Positions 1 through 7,504 of a DNA stretch of 34,773 bases are shown here, piece after piece. Source of the DNA: Curtobacterium sp. HSID17257 (GTDB lineage: Bacteria; Actinomycetota; Actinomycetes; Actinomycetales; Microbacteriaceae); NCBI RefSeq assembly GCF_003989515.1, contig NZ_RBLU01000029.1, forward strand, positions 1 to 34,773. Direction: 5' to 3'. How positions within the stretch are numbered: position 1 is the first letter of the stretch; every line of letters starts with the position of its first letter. The notes below the pieces were generated by a model, which had not been told where the DNA came from, searched no databases, and worked only from the letters and a program-made list of their open reading frames with translations. The position numbers were made by a program, and so were the translations under genes.

Positions 1-2
1 TA

Positions 3-1352
3 CGCGCCGCCGTCCGGGCACTGCAGGAGCACGGCGCGGTCGACCTCGCGACCGGTGCGCTGCTGCACCTGGCGTCCATCGCGTGGGACCACAACCGGGT
101 GGCGGTGCCCGGGGCCCCGATGCTCGAGGCCGTGCACGCGCTGGCACTGCCGGACGACGACCCGCGGGGGATCCTGCTCGCCGCGGTCACCGAGCCACTG
201 GTGCGGGGGGACGAGGTCGTCGAACGCGTGCTCGCACGCGGACCGGTCGACCCGGACGACCCGGAGCAGGCGTGGTGGTCGGGCTACGCCCTGAACATCG
301 CGGGCGAGTTCGTGGAGGCGCGGGAGCGGCTCGAGGTCGCCGTGGCGGGTCTGCGCGCGAGCGGTGACATCCGCGTCCTGCCCCAGGCGTTGCTCGGTGC
401 GTCGATGAGCAACTTCCAGGCCGGTCGGCTGGAGCGGGCCCGGACCCTGGCCGAGGAAGCCGTCGTGCTCGGCCGCGACCTCGGCGACGCCGGCTTCGCG
501 ACGGCGGCGCGGGCGTGCGTCGCCTGGTTCGACGGCATCGACGGAACGGCGCCCGACCGCGAGGCGATCACGGCCGGGTCCGCGGCGGGCGCGCACGTGC
601 TGCAGTCCAGCGTGATGCGGGCGAACCTGCAGGGCGCGACCGCGGCGGCCGCGCTGCTCGACGGACGGGCCCGCGACGCCCGGGAGGCCCTGCGCCCGCT
701 CCTCGACGTCGACGGCGACGCGTACAACCCGAACTTCGCGGTCCTCACGACGCAGGACTACGTCGACGCGGCCGTCGCCACCGACGCCCGCGACCTGGTG
801 GAGCTCCACGCCGCACGGCTGGCCGGGCTCCACGAGACGTGGCACGGTCCGATCCTCGTGTCGGCGCTCGGCTACACGGAGACCGCCCTGGCGCTCGCGG
901 CCGATCCGGGGCGGGCCGTGCAAGGACTCCGGGACCGGCCGCTCCCCATGCCCTACGTGCAGGCGCGGGCGCTCCTGCACGCCGGCGACCACCTCCGTCG
1001 GGTCGGGCTGGCCCCGGAGAGCCGGCCCGTCCTGCACGAGGCACTCGCGCTGTTCGAACGCCTGCCCGCTCCGGCGTGGGCGCGGCGGACACGCGAGGTG
1101 CTGCGTGCGGCCGGTGAGCGCCTGCCGGACGCTCCACCGTCGCGAACGACCGTGCTCACGCCGCAGGAGCTGCGGATCTGCACGCTCGCGAACACCGGGC
1201 TGACCAACCGCGCGATCGCGCAGCAGCTCTTCCTGTCACCCCGGACGGTCGGGGCCCACCTGTACTCGGCCTACCGGAAGCTCGGCATCGGCGGCCGGGC
1301 GCAGCTCGGAGCGGTCCTCGACCCCGCGGCCGAGGGGCCCGGCACGGCCTGA
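3..1352 (+). CDS. LuxR-family transcriptional regulator, C-terminal part (5' end outside window)
   Basis: The frame is open from base 3, so the gene begins upstream of the window; about 449 C-terminal residues are visible. Most of this is alpha-helical repeat-like sequence rich in Ala, Leu and Arg (for example around GEFVEARERL and GRLERARTLAEEA), which resembles the TPR-like sensor region of large LuxR (LAL/MalT-type) regulators. The last ~60 residues are a LuxR-type helix-turn-helix: LTPQELRI, then TNRAIAQQLFLSPRTVGAHL, then YRKLGI. The N-terminal ATPase domain expected in LAL regulators would lie outside the window and cannot be confirmed. The protein should be a cytosolic DNA-binding regulator; its targets are unknown. 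It converges on the BLUF gene, with only nine bases between the two stop codons. Confidence 0.85.
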   Translation, partial: RAAVRALQEHGAVDLATGALLHLASIAWDHNRVAVPGAPMLEAVHALALPDDDPRGILLAAVTEPLVRGDEVVERVLARGPVDPDDPEQAWWSGYALNIAGEFVEARERLEVAVAGLRASGDIRVLPQALLGASMSNFQAGRLERARTLAEEAVVLGRDLGDAGFATAARACVAWFDGIDGTAPDREAITAGSAAGAHVLQSSVMRANLQGATAAAALLDGRARDAREALRPLLDVDGDAYNPNFAVLTTQDYVDAAVATDARDLVELHAARLAGLHETWHGPILVSALGYTETALALAADPGRAVQGLRDRPLPMPYVQARALLHAGDHLRRVGLAPESRPVLHEALALFERLPAPAWARRTREVLRAAGERLPDAPPSRTTVLTPQELRICTLANTGLTNRAIAQQLFLSPRTVGAHLYSAYRKLGIGGRAQLGAVLDPAAEGPGTA

Positions 1353-1361
1353 CCCCGGGCG

Positions 1362-1781
1362 TCAGCGGGTCGCGGGACGGAACCAGCGGATGAGTTCGCG
1401 GAGCGCCGGCAGGGAGCTGATCTGTGTGCCGTCCGCAGCGTCGAGGTCGTCGAAGGTCGTCCGGTACCCGGGAGCCTGCTCGACGTCGGTGTCCTCGGCC
1501 GGGTACCCCATCGTCCACTCCGGGAACTGCCGCTCCTCGATGAGCTCCTCGGTGAGCACCGCCACCTTGGTGTGCCGGTCGTCGTGCTTGATCGTCGCCA
1601 TCTTGGTGCGCACGGCCTGGTCCGGCCCCTCGAGCAGCTGCAGGAAGTAGCCGTTCCGGAAGAGCAGCACGCCGGTGATGTCGTTCTCCGCGTTCGCCCG
1701 TCGGCTCTGCGCGAGCAGTGCGGCGAGGTCGTCGTCGCCGAGCGGTCGGGTGGCGACGCTCGAGTAGATGAGGGACAGCAT
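1362..1781 (-). CDS. BLUF-domain blue-light sensor protein
   Basis: A 139-residue single-domain protein. The BLUF fold binds FAD and senses blue light. The flavin-network residues are all present: Tyr6 in LIYSS, Asn30 in RRANAENDITG, Gln48 in FLQLLEG, and Trp89/Met91 in FPEWTMGY. About 45 residues follow the core domain and carry no recognisable output domain, so this is a short stand-alone BLUF protein that would have to signal through a partner. The start is chosen because the sequence begins directly with the first beta strand and is preceded by AAGGAG at good spacing. It is divergent from the sugar kinase and convergent with the LuxR regulator. Its partner is unknown; the adjacent LuxR regulator is a candidate by position only. 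Confidence 0.93.
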   Translation of the reverse strand: MLSLIYSSVATRPLGDDDLAALLAQSRRANAENDITGVLLFRNGYFLQLLEGPDQAVRTKMATIKHDDRHTKVAVLTEELIEERQFPEWTMGYPAEDTDVEQAPGYRTTFDDLDAADGTQISSLPALRELIRWFRPATR

Positions 1782-1898
1782 CGGGTCTCCTTGGTGGGGG
1801 TCGTGCCGGGTCCGTCAGTCAACTCCGCCGCACCCGTGCGTCCGCAGGCCACCGGGGGACGACCGGACAGTGCGCCGTCGCACGGGCGCCGGGTCTGC

Positions 1899-1904
1899 CA
1901 CCCT
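1899..1904 (+). promoter_or_regulatory. -10-like hexamer for a leaderless sugar-kinase transcript
   Basis: CACCCT ends exactly six bases before the GTG start at 1911 and there is no Shine-Dalgarno. This is the NAnnnT-N6-start arrangement seen for several other genes here. Individually weak; no convincing -35. Confidence 0.3.
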
Positions 1905-1910
1905 GGACCC

Positions 1911-2816
1911 GTGGACACCGTCATCGTCATCGGAGAAGCCCTGGTCGACGTGGTCGACCGCCCCGAGGGTCGCGTCGAGCACCCGGGCGGCAGCCCGATG
2001 AACGTCGCCGTCGGACTCGCCCGGCTCGGCCGGTCGGCACGACTCGTCTGCGCGCTCGGCGACGACGACCGCGGCGCCTCGATCCGGGCGCACGTCGGCG
2101 CGAGCGACGTCGAGGTCGACGCGACGCCGATCGACCGGACCTCCACCGCGGTCGCGACGATCGGCGACGACGGCGGCGCGTCCTACGAGTTCGACCTCGA
2201 CTGGCGGCTCGACCCGGTGCACGTGCCGGACGGGACGCCGCTCGTGCACGTCGGCTCCATCGGTGCCGTCCTCGAACCCGGGGCACGCGCCGTGCTCGAG
2301 GCACTGCGGATCCGCCCGTCCGACGCGCTCGTCTCCGTCGACCCCAACGTCCGGCCGTCGATCACGCCCGACCGGGACGCCGTGCTCGCCACGCTCGAAC
2401 CGCTGTTCGCCGAGGCCGACGTGGTCAAGCTCAGCGACGAGGACGCCGCCTGGCTCTGGCCGGACCGCAGCGTGGACCAGGTCCTCGACGGCCTGCTGGC
2501 GTCCGGGACGGCGCTCGCCGCGGTGACGCTCGGCGGTTCGGGGTGCGCGATCGCGTCCGCTCGTGCACGCGCCACGATGCCGGCGCCGCGTGTCGAGGTC
2601 GCGGACACGATCGGCGCGGGCGACTCGTTCATGGCGGGGCTGCTCGCCGGCGTGCTCGCCCGGGGATCGGCTCCGGCCGGACTCGACACGGACGAGCTCG
2701 GCCGTCTGGCGTCGCTCGCGTTGGCCTGTGCCGCGGTGACGGTGTCCCGGCCGGGCGCGGACCCGCCCACCCGGGCGGAGCTCCCCGCGGACGCCGCCGG
2801 GGTCCTGGGGGACTGA
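1911..2816 (+). CDS. PfkB-family carbohydrate kinase, fructokinase-like
   Basis: A 301-residue ribokinase/PfkB kinase that transfers phosphate from ATP to a sugar in the cytosol. The N-terminal signature GGSPMNVAVGLARLG is at about residues 26-40 and is typical of fructokinases. The C-terminal signature DTIGAGDSF spans residues 232-240, with Asp238 the catalytic base and GAGD forming the anion hole. The reading frame stays open upstream, but the protein should start at the GTG giving MDTVIVIGEALVD, since the GEALVD strand is normally within the first 15 residues of the family. There is no Shine-Dalgarno and a leaderless transcript is likely. It converges on glgX, with a 44-bp palindrome between them. 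Fructose is the best guess for substrate; other ketoses or nucleosides cannot be excluded. Confidence 0.85.
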   Translation: MDTVIVIGEALVDVVDRPEGRVEHPGGSPMNVAVGLARLGRSARLVCALGDDDRGASIRAHVGASDVEVDATPIDRTSTAVATIGDDGGASYEFDLDWRLDPVHVPDGTPLVHVGSIGAVLEPGARAVLEALRIRPSDALVSVDPNVRPSITPDRDAVLATLEPLFAEADVVKLSDEDAAWLWPDRSVDQVLDGLLASGTALAAVTLGGSGCAIASARARATMPAPRVEVADTIGAGDSFMAGLLAGVLARGSAPAGLDTDELGRLASLALACAAVTVSRPGADPPTRAELPADAAGVLGD

Positions 2817-2856
2817 CCGCTCGTCGCCCGGCCCGGTGGACCAGGCGACCGCACGA

Positions 2857-2900
2857 CGGACGGGAGGGACGGTGCCAGCTGGCACCGTCCCTCCCGTCCG
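2857..2900. terminator. Perfect 44-bp palindrome, probable bidirectional terminator (copy 1 of 6)
   Basis: Two 22-base arms meet without a loop at a central AGCT. The outer arm is CGGACGGGAGG and the inner arm GACGGTGCCAG. It lies between the convergent sugar kinase and glgX stops. There is no T-tract, so this would be a non-canonical actinobacterial terminator. Confidence 0.7.
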
Positions 2901-2923
2901 GACCGTCCTGCGGACCGTCCCCG

Positions 2924-4942
2924 CTAGACCAGCGCGGTGAAGGACGCGTCGCGGACGAGCAGCGTCGTCGCGTCGCCCTCGACGGCCTGGTCCGGGTCGC
3001 TCGACAGTCCGAGCGACCAGCTGCCGCCGCCCGGCTTCTCGGGCAGGGTGAACTCCACCGTGGTGTCGGACGCGTTCAGCAGCACCGCGACGGTGTCGTC
3101 CCCGCGCTGCAGCACGAGGATCACCGCGCGGTTGCCGCCGTCGGCCCAGTCGCCGTCCTCGAAGCCCTGTGCGTCGGCGCGGAGCACCTGGACCGTCGAC
3201 TCCGAGTCACCGGGGGCCGTGCGGTACCACTCCGGGCGGAGTGCCTCGTGCTCCTTGCGGAACGCGATCGCCGCCGTGGTGAAGGCGAGCAGGTCCTGGT
3301 CGGCGGCCTGCCAGTCGAACCACGAGATCTCGTCGTCCTGGCAGTACGCGTTGTTGTTGCCGCCCTGCGAGCGGGCGATCTCGTCGCCGCCGAGCACCAT
3401 CGGGATGCCCGCCGAGAGCATGAGCGTGCCGAGGAAGTTCCGGCGCTGGCGGTCGCGGTAGTCGTTCACCGCGCCGTCGTCGGTCGGACCCTCGATGCCG
3501 CCGTTGAACGACGTGTTGTTGCTCTCGCCGTCGTTGTTGTCCTCGCCGTTCGCCTCGTTGTGCTTCTCGGCGTACATCGTCAGGTCGGCCAGGGTGAAAC
3601 CGTCGTGCGCCGTGACGAAGTTCACCGAGCACAGCGGCGAACGGCGGGAGCCCTCGTACACGTCGGGGGAGCCGAGCGTGCGCTGGACCGCGTCGCCGAG
3701 CGTGCCCTCGTCGCCGCGCCAGAACCCGCGGAGGTCGTCGCGGTACTTGCCGTTCCACTCCGACCAGTCGGCCGGGAACCCACCGACCTGGTAGCCCGCG
3801 GTGTCCCACGGCTCGGCGATCATCTTGACCTCGCGGAGCACCGGGTCCTGGTGGATGATGTCGAGGAACGCGGAGTGCTTCTCGGCCTCGCCGTCCTGGC
3901 GGGTCAGGGTCGTCGCGAGGTCGAAGCGGAAGCCGTCGACGTGCATCTCCTCGACCCAGTAGCGGAGCGAGTCGGTGATGAGCCCGAGCGCGGACGGGTG
4001 CGACACGTTGAGCGAGTTGCCCGTGCCGGTCGTGTCGAAGTAGTTCGCCTCGTCGCCCTCGACCAGGCGGTAGTACGACTGGTTGTCGATGCCCTTGAAG
4101 GACAGCGTCGGGCCCATGTGGTTGCCCTCGGCGGTGTGGTTGTAGACCACGTCCATGATGACCTCGAGCCCCGCGGCGTGCAGGGCCTTGACCATCTCCT
4201 TGAACTCGGTGACCTGCTGGCCGGCCGTGCCCGAGGACGAGTACTCGTCGTGCGGGGCGAAGAAGCCGATGCTGTTGTAGCCCCAGTAGTTGCGGAGGCC
4301 CTTGTCGGCCAGGGTCGAGTCCTGCACGAACTGGTGCGTCGGCAGCAGCTCGACCGCCGTGACCCCCAGGTCGGTCAGGTGCTTGATCGCCGCCGGGTGC
4401 GCCAGGCCCGCGTAGGTGCCGCGGATCTCCTCGGGCACGTCCGGGTGCTGCTTCGTGAAGCCCTTGACGTGCACCTCGTAGACGACCGTGTCGCGGTACG
4501 GGGTGCGGAGCAGGGTGTCCCCGTCCCAGTCGAACTCGCGGTCGGCGACGACGGACTTCGGCATGGCGCTCGCCGAGTCGGTCTCGTCGATCTGCTCGGG
4601 GTCCTCCATGTCGTGTCCGAACAGCGCCTGGCCCCACTCGTAGGAGCCGTCGACGGCGGTGGCGTAGGGGTCGAGCAGGAGCTTCGCGGCGTTGTGGCGG
4701 CGACCGTTCGCCGGGTCCCACGCGCCGTGCACGCGGAAGCCGTAGCGGGTGCCGACGGTGACGTCCGGCACGACGTCGTGGAACGTGTAGCCCGTGCGGT
4801 TGCGGAGCTCGGTGCGGTGCTCGGTGCCGTCCTCGTCGAAGCGGCAGAACTCCACGCGCTCGGCGGTGCTGGAGAAGAGGGCGACGTTGGCGCCGCCCTC
4901 GACGAGGGTGACACCGAGGGGCGTGCGGGAGGAAGAGGTCAT
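2924..4942 (-). CDS. glgX: Glycogen debranching enzyme GlgX (GH13 isoamylase type)
   Basis: A 672-residue GH13 enzyme that hydrolyses alpha-1,6 branches of glycogen or limit dextrin in the cytosol. The N-terminal beta-sandwich (CBM48-like) begins with PLGVTLVEGGANVALFSSTAERVEFCRFDEDG. The barrel carries the catalytic triad: nucleophile Asp341 in VDGFRFDLA, acid/base Glu377 in IAEPWD, and transition-state Asp447 in TAHDGF. The GlgX/TreX-type signatures YNHTAEG and NYWGYN are present. The frame continues 28 codons upstream, but those codons run through the palindrome at 5006-5054 and are not family-like, so the start is the ATG giving MTSSSRTPLG. No clear Shine-Dalgarno. Length is normal for the family. 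Together with the neighbouring sugar kinase it suggests carbon-storage metabolism, although the two are not co-transcribed. Confidence 0.93.
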   Translation of the reverse strand: MTSSSRTPLGVTLVEGGANVALFSSTAERVEFCRFDEDGTEHRTELRNRTGYTFHDVVPDVTVGTRYGFRVHGAWDPANGRRHNAAKLLLDPYATAVDGSYEWGQALFGHDMEDPEQIDETDSASAMPKSVVADREFDWDGDTLLRTPYRDTVVYEVHVKGFTKQHPDVPEEIRGTYAGLAHPAAIKHLTDLGVTAVELLPTHQFVQDSTLADKGLRNYWGYNSIGFFAPHDEYSSSGTAGQQVTEFKEMVKALHAAGLEVIMDVVYNHTAEGNHMGPTLSFKGIDNQSYYRLVEGDEANYFDTTGTGNSLNVSHPSALGLITDSLRYWVEEMHVDGFRFDLATTLTRQDGEAEKHSAFLDIIHQDPVLREVKMIAEPWDTAGYQVGGFPADWSEWNGKYRDDLRGFWRGDEGTLGDAVQRTLGSPDVYEGSRRSPLCSVNFVTAHDGFTLADLTMYAEKHNEANGEDNNDGESNNTSFNGGIEGPTDDGAVNDYRDRQRRNFLGTLMLSAGIPMVLGGDEIARSQGGNNNAYCQDDEISWFDWQAADQDLLAFTTAAIAFRKEHEALRPEWYRTAPGDSESTVQVLRADAQGFEDGDWADGGNRAVILVLQRGDDTVAVLLNASDTTVEFTLPEKPGGGSWSLGLSSDPDQAVEGDATTLLVRDASFTALV

Positions 4943-5005
4943 GATGCCACTTGTAGTGGTCTGTCGCTGTGTCCTCGGGACGGGTGCGTACCCCGGCAGC
5001 CGACG

Positions 5006-5054
5006 GACGGACGGGAGGCTCCCCACCGGACCGGTGGGGAGCCTCCCGTCCGTC
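5006..5054. terminator. Hairpin with 24-bp arms around one base, probable msrA terminator (copy 2 of 6)
   Basis: The arms are 5006-5029 and 5031-5054, perfectly complementary. The outer arm is GACGGACGGGAGG and the inner arm CTCCCCACCGG. It lies 32 bases past the msrA stop and upstream of glgX, so it should insulate glgX from msrA transcription. Confidence 0.7.
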
Positions 5055-5085
5055 GTGTGGTCACGTGATCACGCGACCGCCGCGA

Positions 5086-5607
5086 TCACGCGTTCGCGGT
5101 CACCTCGTCGCGGTGCGGGAGCTTCCAGCCCGGGCGCACGAAGTGGCAGGTGTACCCGGCGGGGTACTTCTCGAGGTAGTCCTGGTGCTCCTCCTCGGCC
5201 TCCCAGAAGTCGCCGGCGGGCTCGACCTCGGTGACGACCTTGCCCGGCCAGATCCCCGAGGCGTCGACGTCGGCGATGGTGTCGAGCGCGACCTGGCGCT
5301 GTTCGTCGTTCGTGAAGTAGATCGCCGAGCGGTAGCTGCGGCCGACGTCGTTGCCCTGCCGGTCCTTCGTGGACGGGTCGTGGATCTGGAAGAAGAACTC
5401 GAGCAGGTCGCGGTACGAGATCTGCGACGGGTCGAAGACGATCTCGACGGCCTCGGCGTGGTCGCCGTGGTTGCGGTAGGTGGCGTTCTGGGTGTCACCG
5501 CCCGAGTAGCCGACGCGCGTGCTGATGACACCCGGTCGGCGACGGAGGAGCTGCTGCGCTCCCCAGAAGCAGCCGCCGGCGAGGATGGCGGTCTCGGTCG
5601 TGGTCAT
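5086..5607 (-). CDS. msrA: Peptide-methionine (S)-S-oxide reductase MsrA
   Basis: A 173-residue cytosolic enzyme that reduces the S-epimer of methionine sulfoxide in oxidised proteins, using thioredoxin-type electrons. The catalytic motif GGCFWG places Cys13 as the sulfenic-acid-forming residue. [19 protein letters not shown] holds the resolving Cys154, an arrangement also known in mycobacterial MsrA. The start ATG is preceded by AGGAGG at good spacing; upstream in-frame sequence is low-complexity and not family-like. The gene is monocistronic, ended by the palindrome at 5006-5054, and divergent from the small SOS-boxed gene. Confidence 0.95.
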   Translation of the reverse strand: MTTTETAILAGGCFWGAQQLLRRRPGVISTRVGYSGGDTQNATYRNHGDHAEAVEIVFDPSQISYRDLLEFFFQIHDPSTKDRQGNDVGRSYRSAIYFTNDEQRQVALDTIADVDASGIWPGKVVTEVEPAGDFWEAEEEHQDYLEKYPAGYTCHFVRPGWKLPHRDEVTANA

Positions 5608-5806
5608 GGTGGCCTCCTGGGGTCGTGGCGCCGCTGGCTGCGGCATCACCGGGTGCAACCCGCGTGTGGGCGCAGGTGTTCCCGGGCCTCCATCGTGCCG
5701 CGTCGACCCGGGTGCCGGCTGTCCGGAGGCGCCCCGGGAGCGGTCGGTGTCCGTGGACCGCCGCCACGCCGGAGGCCCGCGCAGGTGTCCCGGCCGTGGT
5801 CTACCA

Positions 5807-5824
5807 TTCGAACACACGTTCGAA
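5807..5824 (+). promoter_or_regulatory. SOS box (LexA site), actinobacterial type
   Basis: TTCGAACACACGTTCGAA contains an exact match to the actinobacterial/Bacillus-type LexA consensus TCGAAC-N4-GTTCGA, with 7-bp perfect arms. A -10-like TACCAT (5802-5807) abuts its left edge, so bound LexA would block the promoter of the gene at 5838. No second site was found in the window. Confidence 0.85.
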
Positions 5825-5837
5825 TCGGGAGGTCGAG

Positions 5838-6098
5838 ATGATGTTGACGCACGAGGTCGCCACGGTGTGGTGGGAGCGCGGCGTGCCGGACCGGATGGTG
5901 TGGCGTGACCGGCGCTGGCGGGTGAGCGACAGCCCGACGCGGCTGACGGCGACGGCGGAGTTCCTGCCGTCGGCGATGACCCACGCGCCGGAGCGCACGG
6001 TGGGGTGGCGCTTCCAGGTGAGCAACGAGGGTGACGCGGTCGTCGTCGACATCGTGCCGGACGGGGACGGCTGGGTGGTCGCGCGCACCTGGCTCTGA
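5838..6098 (+). CDS. Small hypothetical protein under SOS control
   Basis: An 86-residue protein rich in Trp and Arg, beginning [29 protein letters not shown]. There is no signal peptide, no membrane segment and no cysteine. The start is supported by GGGAGG five bases upstream; the second ATG three bases later is equally possible. The style (a short beta-rich protein with WRDRRWRV) resembles DUF6504-type proteins, which I recall near error-prone polymerase genes in actinobacteria. That assignment is tentative. The perfect LexA box just upstream is the strongest functional clue and suggests a DNA-damage role. It converges on the TetR gene, 73 bases away, where no strong hairpin was seen. No polymerase, recombinase or prophage gene is adjacent, so it is an orphan SOS gene here. 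Confidence 0.75.
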   Translation: MMLTHEVATVWWERGVPDRMVWRDRRWRVSDSPTRLTATAEFLPSAMTHAPERTVGWRFQVSNEGDAVVVDIVPDGDGWVVARTWL

Positions 6099-6171
6099 GT
6101 GCGGTCGCGGTGCCGTCCCGGTCCCGCTCCGGGCCCGTTGCGCGCCGATGTCGACGTCCCGCTCGCCCGGG

Positions 6172-6780
6172 TCAGGGTGCGAGCGTGACCGCCAGGCCGC
6201 GGACGAGCAGCCGGCGGGCGCGCTCGGTCGCGCCGCCGTCGGGGTCGCTCCACGCCGCCCGGCCGAGGCCGTCGACCAGAGCGAGCACGGCGTCCCCCGC
6301 CACCGCGGTCGGCTCTGCGAGCTCGACCCCGTGCCGCACGGCCCACCGGCTGATCCCGGCTGCGACCCCGTCGTGCCAGAGCGTGCGTTCCGCCGATGCG
6401 AGTCCGTCGTCGCCGTCGAGGGCGGTCCCGCTCACCGCCTCGAGCAGCCGGAACCGCTCGGGCTCCTGCCGCACCAGGTCGAGCCAGGCGCCGATCCCCG
6501 CGTCGAGTGCGCCGAGCAGGTCGTCGTGCGCGTCCGCAGCCGCGAGCACCCGGGGCAGGACGTCCCGCGCCTGCCGCTCGAGCAGCGCGACGACGAGGTT
6601 CCGTCGGGCGCCGAACACGTAGTGCACCACTCCGTGGGCGACCCCGGCCCGGTCGGCGACCGCCCGCGTCGTCAGGCCCGGCAGCCCGGACTCGCGGACG
6701 ACCAGCGCGGCGGCGTCGAGGAGCTCGTCACGGCGGTCGGCGCGGCTCCGGTACCCGCGCGGGCGCTGCTCCTCGATCAC
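6172..6780 (-). CDS. TetR-family transcriptional regulator
   Basis: A 202-residue repressor-type protein. The N-terminal helix-turn-helix covers about residues 12-60: RRDELLDAAALVVRESG, TTRAVADRAGV and HYVFGARRNLVVALL. The C-terminal all-alpha ligand and dimerisation domain has no recognisable ligand signature. The GTG start is preferred because TACGCT ends six bases upstream, as expected for a leaderless transcript, and there is no Shine-Dalgarno. It is divergent from a GNAT acetyltransferase, and the 79-base gap holds a 24-bp interrupted palindrome. The natural reading is autoregulation plus control of the acetyltransferase. The inducer is unknown. Confidence 0.9.
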   Translation of the reverse strand: MIEEQRPRGYRSRADRRDELLDAAALVVRESGLPGLTTRAVADRAGVAHGVVHYVFGARRNLVVALLERQARDVLPRVLAAADAHDDLLGALDAGIGAWLDLVRQEPERFRLLEAVSGTALDGDDGLASAERTLWHDGVAAGISRWAVRHGVELAEPTAVAGDAVLALVDGLGRAAWSDPDGGATERARRLLVRGLAVTLAP

Positions 6781-6786
6781 ACAGGC

Positions 6787-6792
6787 AGCGTA
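6787..6792 (-). promoter_or_regulatory. -10 hexamer for a leaderless TetR transcript
   Basis: TACGCT on the minus strand, exactly six bases before the GTG start at 6780; fits TANNNT. No obvious -35. Confidence 0.5.
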
Positions 6793-6822
6793 CGGCGTGG
6801 CCCCAGGACTCCTCGGCAAGCT

Positions 6823-6846
6823 GGATTCGGCCAGTTGGCCAGATCC
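6823..6846. promoter_or_regulatory. Probable TetR operator
   Basis: An interrupted palindrome in the TetR/GNAT divergent gap: GGAT-N2-GGCCA-GT-TGGCC-N2-ATCC, with 18 of 24 positions symmetric. It lies just ahead of the GNAT Shine-Dalgarno and could block GNAT transcription when TetR binds. Confidence 0.65.
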
Positions 6847-6859
6847 GAGAGGAGTCCCT

Positions 6860-7474
6860 GTGACGATCACCGTCCGCCCCGCATCCGAGTCCGAGGTCAC
6901 CGCCGCCGCAGCGGTGCTGGCCGAGGCCTTCGCCGAGGATCCGGTCCTGCTCGAGTTCCGCCCGCCCCGCCCGGGCGAGGATCGCGTCGCCGTGCTCGGT
7001 GACCTGTTCGCCGCGCTCATCCGGTCGGTCCCCGCCACGTCACGCGCCCTCGACGTCGCGCTCGACGGGCAGCGGATCGTCGGGGCGGCGCTCTGGGATG
7101 CCCCGCGTCCGCACGCCGGTGCCGTCGAGGCCTTCGGCGCACGGGTCCCGACGTTCCTCCGGGTGCTCGGCGTCGGCGGTGCACTGCGTGCCGTCCGGCA
7201 CCTGCGCCGCATGGACCGAGCGCGCCCCGCGGCCCCGCACTGGTACCTGGCGGAGATCGGTGTCGCTGCGGCCGCACGTGGTCGGGGCGTCGGGGGGCTC
7301 CTGCTCGAGCACGCCCTCGACCGGGTCGACCGTCGGCGGCAGGACGCCTACCTGGAGTCGTCCACGCCGCACAACCGGCGGCTCTACCGGCGGCACGGGT
7401 TCGGTGACGGCGCACCGATCACGGGGCTGGGTGCCGCTGCGCCGATCTCGATGTGGCGGCCCGCTGTCGTGTGA
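6860..7474 (+). CDS. GNAT-family N-acetyltransferase
   Basis: A 204-residue cytosolic acetyltransferase expected to use acetyl-CoA on a small-molecule amine or protein. The acetyl-CoA-binding motif A is AEIGVAAAARGRGVGGLLLEHAL (about residues 131-153), with the RGRGVGG pyrophosphate loop. The C-terminal motif with SSTPHNRRLYRRHGF is typical of the family. The GTG start has AGAGGAG upstream. It is divergent from the TetR gene with a palindromic operator between, so it is probably the regulated target. Such pairs often act in resistance to a small molecule, but no substrate can be read from the sequence. The gene ends 30 bases from the convergent hydrolase. Confidence 0.88.
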   Translation: MTITVRPASESEVTAAAAVLAEAFAEDPVLLEFRPPRPGEDRVAVLGDLFAALIRSVPATSRALDVALDGQRIVGAALWDAPRPHAGAVEAFGARVPTFLRVLGVGGALRAVRHLRRMDRARPAAPHWYLAEIGVAAAARGRGVGGLLLEHALDRVDRRRQDAYLESSTPHNRRLYRRHGFGDGAPITGLGAAAPISMWRPAVV

Positions 7475-7504
7475 CCGGGCGGGCGGCCCTGCTCACGGCT
7501 CCGC

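Noticed and set aside
1349-1365. CTGAC-N7-GTCAG spanning both stop codons of the LuxR and BLUF genes, as a terminator
   Set aside because: A five-base stem is too short, and the match partly reflects the two TGA codons facing each other.
4947-4959. CCACT-TGT-AGTGG palindrome just before the glgX start, as an operator
   Set aside because: Only a 5-bp arm. It could be chance, and nothing else supports regulation there.
4943-5026. A 28-codon N-terminal extension of GlgX
   Set aside because: It would be encoded inside the palindrome and has no resemblance to the family; MTSSSRTPLG is the natural start.
2543-5068. A plus-strand open frame of about 840 codons over glgX
   Set aside because: It runs antisense to a GlgX with an intact catalytic triad and continues through the palindrome at 2857-2900.
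5807-5824. TTCGAA-containing sequence considered as a tRNA T-arm
   Set aside because: No cloverleaf can be drawn around it. It is a symmetric exact LexA-type box.
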